In this document: positions 1 to 5,753 of the stretch, piece after piece | How the letters are laid out: the number at the start of each line of letters is the position of its first letter | How positions within the stretch are numbered: the stretch's first letter is position 1 | NCBI GenBank assembly: GCA_031272685.1 | Contig: JAISTI010000199.1 | Span: 1-5,753, forward strand | DNA length: 5,753 bases | Direction of reading: 5' to 3' | DNA from: Propionibacteriaceae bacterium | GTDB lineage: Bacteria > Actinomycetota > Actinomycetes > Propionibacteriales > Propionibacteriaceae | Translations under genes and position numbers: made by a program | Notes under the pieces: model-generated | What the model was told of the DNA's origin: nothing | The model's database searches: none | Seen by the model: only the letters and a program-made list of their open reading frames with translations

Positions 1-617
1 GAGAAGTCTTTGATGTTGTCGGGGTTCTTCTTGGCGATTTCGGCCACTGCGGAGTTGAACTCGTCGAGGGTGGTGGGGACGGACACGCCAGCCTTCTCCC
101 AGACGTCCTTGCGGTAGAACATGTAGCGTGAGCCGAAATAGTAGGGCAGGGTGTAGTTCTTGCCGTCCACCTTGCCGACTTCGACGAACTACTGCAGCAG
201 CTTGTCGCCGCCGAGTTCGGTGTACATGTCGGAGATGTCGGCGAAGGCGCCCACGTTGGTGAACGTCGGCGACTGGGTGTTGCCCACCTCGACCACGTCG
301 GGGGTGTTGGCGGAATCCGGCAGGGCGGTGGTCAGCTTGGCCACCAGGTCGCCCCAAGACTGCTCTTCGATGGTGAGGGTGCCGCCGGTGTTGGCGTTGT
401 AGGTGGTCTTGAGGTATTCGCGCAGGGCGTCCGGGGTGTCGCCGCCGGCCAGCCAGAGGGTGATGTCCTGCCCGGACGTGGTTTCGGCGGTTGCCGTGTT
501 GTCGGCGGGGGCAGTGGTCTCCGCCGTGGTTGTGTTGGTGGGGGTTTCCGACCCGCAGGCCGAGAGCATCAAGGCGCCGGCGGTTGCTAGGGCCGCCGCG
601 GCCAGTATGCGTTTCAT
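1..617 (-). pseudogene. Sugar ABC transporter substrate-binding lipoprotein, interrupted by an in-frame TAG and cut by the window edge
   Basis: The first 142 codons encode a lipoprotein precursor: a K2-R3 start, a hydrophobic stretch at about residues 4-18, and a lipobox LSAC with the lipidated cysteine at 21. A Thr/Ala-rich linker follows (about 24-50), then the N-terminal lobe of an extracellular solute-binding protein (SBP_bac_1 type), with TLTIEEQSWGDLVAKL and PDVVEVGNTQSPTF. The frame meets TAG at 191-189 and then stays open for 62 more codons to the edge, still reading typical family sequence (YTLPYYFGSRYMFYRKDVWE). A substitution therefore broke it, not a frameshift. Known full-length relatives run to roughly 420-440 residues, so the first fragment alone cannot form the two-lobed receptor. 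The gene starts 21 bases after the repressor stop, with AAAGG as ribosome site, so the two are probably cotranscribed. The neighbours (nagB, NagC-like repressor) suggest GlcNAc or a chitobiose-like substrate; that is inference. A sequencing error could also explain the TAG. Confidence 0.85.
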
Positions 618-638
618 GGTTTTCCTTTCTTTGCGGCG

Positions 639-1775
639 TCAGTAGACGCCCAGTTGGGTGCGCAGAACGAGTGCCGCGGCCCCGAGCAGGACCGCGTCCC
701 CGCCAAGCGTGGATTGCCGAAGCTGTACCGGACGGCGTGACTCGATTCCGGTGCGCTCCAAGACCAGGTCTTGGGCGGCTTCGAGGAAGGCGCCGGTGAC
801 CAGGTCTTCTGGACCGCCGACGACGACATCGACGAGGTCCAACATGCCGATGATTGGCGAGAGCGCCATTCCGAGGCGCCGGCCAGCTTCGGCAAGAATC
901 TGTTCCCGGCTTTCCGGGCCAGATTCAAATCTCTTGGAGAGCGCGGATACCGAGATCCACGTCTCCAGGCAGCCCCGTTTTCCGCAGGGGCAGGGTTCGC
1001 CGTTGTGCTCGATGACCACATGGCCGATTTCGCCGGCCGCCCCCGAGGAGCCGGTGATGGTGACGCCGTCCAGCAGCAGCCCGGCGCCGACGCCGCGGGC
1101 GAGCTGCACGCGGATCAGGTCGGCGGCGCCGCCGGCGAAGCGCCATTCGGCCAAGGCGGCGAGGTTCGCGTCGTTTTCCACATCCACCGGCAGGCCGGAG
1201 CCTTGGGCCAGCTCGGCCGCCAGGTCGAGGAAATGCCAGTCGAGGTTGGCGGCGGTGACCAGCGAGCCTTCGACGGTGCCGGGGGTGCCGACGCCCACGC
1301 CGAGCACCGGCGCTTTGGCGGATTTCGCCAGTTGGCGCACCAGGCTTTTCACTTCGCCGAGGGCGGCTTCGCCCTTGCTGACCGGGCTTTCCACCCGGTC
1401 AAGCTGTTTGCCGGCCAGCGAGTAGATGGCGCCGGACAGGGTGGTTTCGCCGGAGAGGTCGACGGCCAGGATGGCGCGGGATTCGGTGGCGACTTGCAGC
1501 CGGGTGGCGCGCTTGCCGGGGCGGATTTCGTTGGACGCGCCGGTTTCCACCAACAGGCCGCTGGCGATCAGTTCGGCGACGAGGTCGGAGATGGTCACCC
1601 GGGTCAGGCCGGTGAGCCGGGCGAGGTCGGCGCGGGAGAGGCCGGGGTTGGCGTACAGGGTGCGGATGACGAGCGCGAGGTTTTGCTGGCGGCCATCCTG
1701 CGGGCGGAAGGCGCTGCGGGCGGAGCTGTTCGCGCCCGCGGGGGCGGTTTCGGCGGAGGGATTCTGAATGACCAC
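639..1775 (-). CDS. ROK-family (NagC/Mlc-type) transcriptional repressor
   Basis: This 378-residue protein has the ROK repressor layout. A winged helix-turn-helix lies at about residues 30-95 (SRADLARLTGLTRVTISDLV), followed by an actin-like sugar-binding domain. The latter shows GVGTPG (160-165), ENDAN (200-204), GEIGH (248-252) and the zinc motif CPCGKRGCLE (262-271), a perfect match to CxCGxxGCxE. The phosphate loop is DLSGET (106-111), not the DxGGT of ROK kinases, which favours a regulator over a glucokinase. The start is GTG at 1775: there is no nearby alternative, no Shine-Dalgarno precedes it, and a -35/-10 pair places the transcript start almost on it. It follows nagB by 64 bases and precedes the solute-binding gene by 21. 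An operator-like site inside its promoter suggests autoregulation. The effector is probably an amino sugar or its phosphate, inferred from nagB next door. The family is certain; the ligand is not. Confidence 0.95.
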   Translation of the reverse strand: MVIQNPSAETAPAGANSSARSAFRPQDGRQQNLALVIRTLYANPGLSRADLARLTGLTRVTISDLVAELIASGLLVETGASNEIRPGKRATRLQVATESRAILAVDLSGETTLSGAIYSLAGKQLDRVESPVSKGEAALGEVKSLVRQLAKSAKAPVLGVGVGTPGTVEGSLVTAANLDWHFLDLAAELAQGSGLPVDVENDANLAALAEWRFAGGAADLIRVQLARGVGAGLLLDGVTITGSSGAAGEIGHVVIEHNGEPCPCGKRGCLETWISVSALSKRFESGPESREQILAEAGRRLGMALSPIIGMLDLVDVVVGGPEDLVTGAFLEAAQDLVLERTGIESRRPVQLRQSTLGGDAVLLGAAALVLRTQLGVY

Positions 1776-1782
1776 GATTGGA

Positions 1783-1811
1783 AGTAAACCTTACTAACTA
1801 ATCGGTGTCAA
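1783..1811 (-). promoter_or_regulatory. Promoter of the ROK repressor operon
   Basis: On the minus strand a perfect -35 TTGACA (1811-1806) is followed by a 17-base spacer and a -10-like TTTACT (1788-1783, four of six consensus bases). Transcription would begin near 1776, one base from the GTG start at 1775, so the mRNA would be leaderless. This fits the lack of any Shine-Dalgarno sequence there. Confidence 0.65.
1784..1798. promoter_or_regulatory. Putative ROK repressor operator in its own promoter
   Basis: The plus strand reads GTAAACCTTACTAAC. It lies between the -35 box and the -10 box and overlaps the latter. It shares 10 of 15 bases (GTAA, one C, and CTAAC) with the site before nagB. 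It also holds an inverted repeat, AGTAA-ACC-TTACT (1783-1795). Its position would block RNA polymerase, as expected for autorepression. Binding by the adjacent regulator is inference. Confidence 0.55.
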
Positions 1812-1839
1812 GAAGGTTCCCTCCTCCGTTATCAGATCG

Positions 1840-2646
1840 TTATGAAAGCACGTCCAGCCGCTGCCACGCGGGAAGGTTCGCGTACATGTCTTGGTAGTAC
1901 GCGGCCAACTCCAGCTTGGAAGCGGCCGCCGCGTCCAGGATTACCGTCGCCTTGGGATGCAGCTGCAGCACCGAGCCGGGGCACATGGCGGAGATTGGGC
2001 CTTCCACTACGGCTTTTACCGCGTCAGCCTTGGCGGCGCCGGCGGCGAGCAGCACGCAATGCCGGGCGTCCATGATGGTGCCGAGCCCCTGGGTGAGGCA
2101 GTGCTGCGGCACTTGCTCGGGGCTTTCGAAGAACCGGGCGTTGTCGCGGCGGGTCTGCGGGGTGAGCGTCTTGATGCGGGTGCGCGAGCTGAGCGAAGAG
2201 GTGGGCTCGTTGAAGCCGATGTGGCCGTTGGAGCCGATGCCGAGCAGTTGCACGTCCACCCCGCCGGCGTCTTTGATTTCCTGCTCGTAATCGCGGGCGG
2301 CGCGCTGCAGGTCGGCGGCGAAGCCGTCGGGCACGTGCACCCGGTCGGGCCGGATGCCGAGCGGCTCGGCGACCGTCCGGCGGATCACCTCGCGGTAGCT
2401 TTCCGGGTGCCCTTCGGGCAGGCCGACGTATTCGTCCAAGGCGAACACCGACGCCTGGCTGAGATCGAGTTTTCCGGCCCGCACCCATTCAGCGAGCGCC
2501 GCATAGGTGGCCAGCGGGGACGAGCCCGTCGCCACCCCGAGCACCAAGTTCTTGCCGGCTTGCTGCACCGCATGGGCCACCTTGGCCACCTTGGCGGCCG
2601 CGTAGGCCCCTACTTCGGCGTCGTCGCGCCCGATAATCACGTCCAT
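1840..2646 (-). CDS. nagB: Glucosamine-6-phosphate deaminase
   Basis: This cytoplasmic enzyme converts glucosamine 6-phosphate to fructose 6-phosphate plus ammonia, the last step that feeds amino sugars into glycolysis. At 268 residues it matches the usual length (E. coli NagB has 266). Visible motifs are the phosphate loop TGSSP (40-44), LDEYVG with D71-E72, and GIGSNGHIGFNEP (136-148), with H142 and E147 at the catalytic positions. N140 stands where E. coli has Asp141; asparagine here is normal in the Bacillus-like branch. The C-terminal part keeps CPGSVLQLHP, a family signature. The ATG at 2646 has GGAGG five bases upstream. The gene stands alone between an upstream acetyltransferase gene and the downstream ROK repressor, and nagA is not in the window. 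An operator-like site overlapping its promoter region suggests control by that repressor. Confidence 0.97.
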   Translation of the reverse strand: MDVIIGRDDAEVGAYAAAKVAKVAHAVQQAGKNLVLGVATGSSPLATYAALAEWVRAGKLDLSQASVFALDEYVGLPEGHPESYREVIRRTVAEPLGIRPDRVHVPDGFAADLQRAARDYEQEIKDAGGVDVQLLGIGSNGHIGFNEPTSSLSSRTRIKTLTPQTRRDNARFFESPEQVPQHCLTQGLGTIMDARHCVLLAAGAAKADAVKAVVEGPISAMCPGSVLQLHPKATVILDAAAASKLELAAYYQDMYANLPAWQRLDVLS

Positions 2647-2663
2647 TGCATCCTCCAGTGATT

Positions 2664-2678
2664 GTAAGCAACCCTAAC
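2664..2678. promoter_or_regulatory. Putative ROK repressor operator upstream of nagB
   Basis: The plus strand reads GTAAGCAACCCTAAC, made of two imperfect inverted half-sites (GTAAG and CTAAC) around five bases. It is related to the site in the repressor's own promoter. It lies 18 bases before the nagB start and overlaps candidate -10 elements on the minus strand (TACAAT at 2666-2661; TATGTT at 2681-2676). No convincing -35 box was found, so the exact promoter is unresolved. Confidence 0.5.
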
Positions 2679-2727
2679 ATATTCGCGGGCGGGCCACCCC
2701 CTGGGCTGGCCGGCCGTGGTGGGGGGC

Positions 2728-3006
2728 TCAGGCGATGAGGTCGGCGTAGTCGGGGTTTTTCTTGAACCAGTGGACGACGAACGGGCACAACGGCCACACG
2801 CGCAGGCCGCGGGCGCGGATGTCGTCCATGGCCTGCTGCACCAGCCGCCCGGCGATGCCCTGCCCTTCGAAGGCGGGGTCGGTTTCGGTGTGGTCGAAAA
2901 TCGCGATGCCGTTGTTGTCGACGAAATGGGTGAGCGCGACGCGCTTGCCGTCAATCGAGATCTCGTAGCAGCTGTCTGCCTCGTTCAGTTTGAATTCTTC
3001 AGCCAT
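2728..3006 (-). CDS. Small GNAT-fold acetyltransferase (COG2388-like)
   Basis: This is a 92-residue single-domain protein of the short GCN5-related N-acetyltransferase type (YjdJ/COG2388-like). It shows a FDHTET strand (37-42), the acetyl-CoA loop FEGQGIAGRLV (46-55), and the group's typical WPLCPFVVHWFKKNPDYADL (71-90). Such proteins are about 90-100 residues long, so it is complete. The ATG at 3006 was chosen because AAGGAG (3018-3013) lies six bases before it. An in-frame ATG at 3033 would put that ribosome site inside the gene and has none of its own. It lies 57 bases downstream of a universal stress protein gene on the same strand, with a hairpin between them, so cotranscription is uncertain. 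The substrate is unknown for most of this family and cannot be read from the sequence. Confidence 0.88.
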   Translation of the reverse strand: MAEEFKLNEADSCYEISIDGKRVALTHFVDNNGIAIFDHTETDPAFEGQGIAGRLVQQAMDDIRARGLRVWPLCPFVVHWFKKNPDYADLIA

Positions 3007-3033
3007 TTCCCTCTCCTTAGGTGGATGCGCCAT

Positions 3034-3052
3034 GCGCCGCAGGAGGCGGCGC
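3034..3052 (-). terminator. GC-rich hairpin after the universal stress protein gene
   Basis: A 7-bp perfect stem (GCGCCGC / GCGGCGC) with a five-base loop lies 11 bases beyond the stop codon of the stress protein gene. No T-run follows on the minus strand, so it is at best a weak or attenuating terminator, or an mRNA-end stabiliser before the acetyltransferase gene. Confidence 0.35.
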
Positions 3053-3063
3053 GGGCGGTTTAG

Positions 3064-3558
3064 TTATTCCCCGTCAATCGCAGAGTCTAGTTGCAGCGTG
3101 CGCGGCGGGGCCGGGTCGCCGCAGCGGCGGCGGGTGACGAGCACGTCGCACTTGGCGTGCTCGACGATCTGGTCGGTGACGGAGCCGAGCAGCAGCCCGG
3201 AGAAGCCTCCCGAGCCGCGGGTGCCGACGACGATCAGCTCGGAATCCTCCGAGGCTTTGATGAGCTCGCGCCCGGCGGCCCCGTGTGGAACTTCGACGCG
3301 CACCTCGACTTGCGGGTATTCGTCGAGCAGCCCGGCGATCTGGGATTCCAGCTGCTCGCTGACGGCGGCGGCGAATTCTTCCACCGGCGGCACGTAGCCG
3401 GGACTCCAGGTTTTCGGCCGCGGCGCGTTGGAGATGGACCAGGCGCGGATGACCCGCACCGGCAGCCCCAGCCGGCTTCCCAGCGACAGGCCCTTGCGCA
3501 GGGCCTCAAGCGCGAAATCAGAACCGTCGAACCCGACGGTTATCGGCAGTTCGCTCAT
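3064..3558 (-). CDS. Universal stress protein, UspA family, ATP-binding type
   Basis: This is a 164-residue cytoplasmic protein with one Usp domain. The first strand reads ITVGFDGSDFALEAL, with D11 at the usual nucleotide-contact position. The C-terminal half has VVGTRGSGGFSGLLLGSVTDQIVEHAKCDVLVTR, listed here in parts: G112-x2-G115-x9-G125-S126 is an exact match to the ATP-binding pattern of the MJ0577-like branch. The domain ends near residue 143. The last 20 or so residues (Arg-rich, then Pro-rich and acidic) are an extra tail beyond the common 140-150-residue length. The ATG at 3558 fits the family's N-terminus. Its GGAGG is only one base from the ATG, while AGGGTGG further up may serve instead. 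It may be cotranscribed with the acetyltransferase gene, and it is divergent from the toxin-antitoxin operon. The specific stress role is unknown. Confidence 0.95.
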   Translation of the reverse strand: MSELPITVGFDGSDFALEALRKGLSLGSRLGLPVRVIRAWSISNAPRPKTWSPGYVPPVEEFAAAVSEQLESQIAGLLDEYPQVEVRVEVPHGAAGRELIKASEDSELIVVGTRGSGGFSGLLLGSVTDQIVEHAKCDVLVTRRRCGDPAPPRTLQLDSAIDGE

Positions 3559-3657
3559 ACCTCCACCCTAAGCCAACCCCGCGCCGGCGCGCTACCCGTT
3601 CGGCTGGACTCGGCCAGGTGGCACCGGTTCGGGCGGCGATGGCAATCAACTTGAGAA

Positions 3658-3673
3658 AATCTGATAATCTGAT
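3658..3673 (+). promoter_or_regulatory. AT-rich tandem repeat and -10 box of the toxin-antitoxin operon
   Basis: Two perfect head-to-tail copies of AATCTGAT (3658-3665 and 3666-3673) lie just before the antitoxin ATG at 3677. GATAAT (3663-3668, five of six -10 consensus bases) spans their junction. The -35 is weak (TGGCAA at 3640-3645, 17-base spacer). The transcript start would fall around 3675-3677, and there is no Shine-Dalgarno. The repeat is a plausible autoregulatory operator; that is inference. Confidence 0.5.
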
Positions 3674-3676
3674 TTC

Positions 3677-3964
3677 ATGTTGACGCCCACCCGCCTGACG
3701 GCCACCGAGGCCAGCCGGAATTTTGCGGCGGTGGTCGAGCGGGCCAGCCGGGGGGAGCGGTTCACCGTGGTGAAAAATGGGCAGGTGGTGGCGCAGATCG
3801 CCCCGCCGGATGCGGCGGCCCCGAACGGCGCGGCGCTGAGTGAGTATTTCGCCGCCTGGAGCGGTGGCGCCTTCGACGAGCAGGCGGCCGCGGCCGTGGC
3901 TGGGCTGCGCGGCGGGGGCAATCGCGATTTCGAGAGGTTGGCGTGGGCCGGCGATTACTCCTAG
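3677..3964 (+). CDS. Type II antitoxin, Phd/YefM-like
   Basis: This 95-residue protein has the Phd/YefM antitoxin N-terminus: TATEASRNFAAVVERASRGE (8-27), then RFTVVKNGQVVAQIAP (28-43), a DNA-binding dimer domain. Residues from about 50 on (ALSEYFAAW and onward) form the variable part, expected to fold on the toxin. It would neutralise the downstream PIN RNase and repress the operon. Its last 22 bases overlap the toxin gene in another frame, a typical coupled arrangement. The ATG at 3677 matches the family start but has no ribosome site, and the nearby -10-like box suggests leaderless translation. Pairing a Phd-type antitoxin with a PIN toxin is common in actinobacteria. I leave the symbol blank because vapB covers several unrelated antitoxin folds. 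Confidence 0.9.
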   Translation: MLTPTRLTATEASRNFAAVVERASRGERFTVVKNGQVVAQIAPPDAAAPNGAALSEYFAAWSGGAFDEQAAAAVAGLRGGGNRDFERLAWAGDYS

Positions 3965-4350
3965 ACACCGGCGTAATCATCGCCATCGAGCGCGGCAGGC
4001 TGGATCCCGCCGCGGTTTTCCAGCCGGACGATTCGGTGGCGCTTTCCGTCTTTTCCACCGTCGAGCTGCGGGTGGGGCTGTTCCTGGCCAAGCCCGAATA
4101 CCAGCCGCGGTTGGCGGCTTTCCTGGATGGGGTATTCGAGGTGGTGGAAACCCTCCTTTACGACCAAGAGGTAAGCCGGCACCACACCCGGCTGCTGGCA
4201 TGGGCGGCGGCGAACGGCCGCACCAAGTCGGCTATGGATTTGCTGATAGCCGCCACCGCCGCGGCCACCGGCAGGACGCTCGTCACCACCGACAAGAAGG
4301 CGCAGTTCGGGGAGCTGCCCGGAGTGGAAGCGGAGCTGGTCGCGGTGTGA
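3943..4350 (+). CDS. vapC: PIN-domain ribonuclease toxin (VapC family)
   Basis: This 135-residue single PIN domain matches the normal VapC length. The four acidic metal-binding positions are present: D8 in LLLDTGVI, E41 in STVELRVG, D99 in SAMDLLIAATA, and D117 in LVTTDKKAQF. The C-terminal stretch (T94-K95 through the FGELPGVE motif) is characteristic of VapC. It is predicted to be a magnesium-dependent endoribonuclease acting on tRNA, rRNA or mRNA; the target cannot be read from sequence. The start is GTG at 3943, inside the antitoxin gene, with GAGAGG (3932-3937) five bases upstream. This supports translational coupling that keeps toxin below antitoxin. All catalytic residues are intact, so the module looks functional. 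It converges with glf, with an 18-base gap. Confidence 0.95.
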   Translation: MGRRLLLDTGVIIAIERGRLDPAAVFQPDDSVALSVFSTVELRVGLFLAKPEYQPRLAAFLDGVFEVVETLLYDQEVSRHHTRLLAWAAANGRTKSAMDLLIAATAAATGRTLVTTDKKAQFGELPGVEAELVAV

Positions 4351-4360
4351 GCCGGCCGTA

Positions 4361-5535
<1,175 letters not shown>

Positions 5536-5542
5536 TCAGGAT

Positions 5543-5556
5543 GGGGCGCGCGCCCC
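5543..5556. repeat. Perfect 14-bp GC palindrome in the glf divergent intergenic region
   Basis: GGGGCGCGCGCCCC is fully self-complementary and lies between glf and the divergent partial gene. A 9-base direct repeat, GCGCGTTTC, follows at 5562-5570 and 5586-5594. These could be regulator sites or simple GC-rich chance; no function can be assigned. Confidence 0.4.
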
Positions 5557-5604
5557 GGCCCGCGCGTTTCGCCGCTGCAGGCGCGGCGCGTTTCCGCCAT
5601 GTCA

Positions 5605-5610
5605 TATAGT
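5605..5610 (+). promoter_or_regulatory. Candidate -10 box for the partial glycosyltransferase gene
   Basis: TATAGT (five of six consensus bases) sits in a locally AT-richer stretch 31 bases before the ATG at 5642. A transcript starting near 5617 would carry the AGGAGA ribosome site. No recognisable -35 lies at the expected distance. Confidence 0.4.
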
Positions 5611-5641
5611 TGGATGCGATTTCACGAAGACAGGAGAACTG

Positions 5642-5753
5642 ATGGCCGAGCCAGCGCGCATCAAGATCTTGGTAGCCACCCACAAGCCCGCCTACGTGCC
5701 CGAAAATCCCCTGTTCGAGCTGGTGCAGTCTGGCACCGCGGACGCCGACGAGG
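5642..5753 (+). CDS. N-terminus of a DUF4422-like glycosyltransferase (partial)
   Basis: Only 37 codons are present before the window ends. They read MAEPARIKILVATHKPAYVP and onward. The IKILVATHKP strand-loop near the start is the typical opening of DUF4422 proteins, a glycosyltransferase-like family found in capsule and exopolysaccharide clusters. AGGAGA (5632-5637) precedes the ATG at 5642 by four bases, a normal ribosome site. Position beside glf fits transfer of galactofuranose or another sugar in surface-glycan assembly. With so little sequence the family call rests on one motif plus context. Other glycosyltransferase families also start with a KILV strand, so the exact family is tentative, while the existence of a gene here is well supported. 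Confidence 0.7.
   Translation, partial: MAEPARIKILVATHKPAYVPENPLFELVQSGTADADE

Noticed and set aside
160..402. A small plus-strand ORF of 80 codons across the broken lipoprotein gene
   Set aside because: It lies antisense to clear solute-binding sequence, shows no family features, and has no evident ribosome site.
771..1787. A long open frame on the plus strand opposite the ROK gene, 338 codons
   Set aside because: It is Gly/Ala/Asp-rich shadow sequence caused by GC-biased third positions, with no recognisable domain. The minus-strand ROK protein has clear motifs.
1827..1843. CGTTAT repeated twice around the nagB stop, and an ATCTGATAA word shared with the toxin-antitoxin promoter (3659-3667)
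   Set aside because: The match is only 9 bases, on the opposite strand, with one copy at a gene end with no promoter. Chance is the simpler explanation.
2226..2230. Asparagine in place of the E. coli Asp141 in NagB, as a possible defect
   Set aside because: GIGxNGHIGFNEP is normal in the Bacillus-like NagB branch, and the other catalytic residues are intact.
2693..2730. C-rich and G-rich runs plus GGCCGGCC after the acetyltransferase gene, as a possible terminator
   Set aside because: The runs do not pair beyond about 5 bp and no T-run follows, so no stable terminator hairpin is supported.

Overview
This is a GC-rich window, with G/C-ending codons throughout, GTG starts, promoter-to-start spacings that suggest leaderless mRNAs, and a galactofuranose-pathway gene. 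Together these point to a high-GC Gram-positive bacterium (Actinobacteria, perhaps Actinomycetaceae). That assignment rests on gene content and sequence style, not on a marker gene.

Positions 1-2646 hold an amino-sugar block read on the minus strand. In transcription order it runs: nagB (glucosamine-6-phosphate deaminase), a ROK/NagC-type repressor, and the start of a sugar ABC-transporter lipoprotein that runs off the left edge. nagB and the repressor gene each carry a related 15-bp site in their promoter region (2664-2678 and 1784-1798; 10 of 15 bases identical). This suggests the repressor controls both nagB and its own operon. The repressor promoter has a perfect -35 box and appears to give a transcript starting at the GTG codon. 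The lipoprotein gene is broken by one in-frame TAG at 189-191, and its frame is open on both sides of that codon.

Positions 2728-3558 hold two small minus-strand genes: a short GNAT-fold acetyltransferase of the COG2388 type and a universal stress protein. The stress-protein gene lies upstream of the acetyltransferase gene, with a GC-rich hairpin between them.

Positions 3677-4350 (plus strand) are a compact type II toxin-antitoxin operon. A Phd/YefM-like antitoxin overlaps a PIN-domain (VapC-type) toxin by 22 bp. The antitoxin start sits just downstream of an AT-rich tandem repeat that contains a -10-like box, with no Shine-Dalgarno sequence.

Positions 4369-5753 hold UDP-galactopyranose mutase (glf, minus strand) and, divergent from it, the first 37 codons of a protein resembling DUF4422 glycosyltransferases. 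This is probably the edge of a locus for a galactofuranose-containing surface glycan. No intergenic stretch exceeds 300 bases. I saw no tRNA, rRNA, CRISPR array or insertion sequence. The window mostly holds known families; the points of interest are the nonsense codon, the inferred two-site regulon and the toxin-antitoxin promoter.
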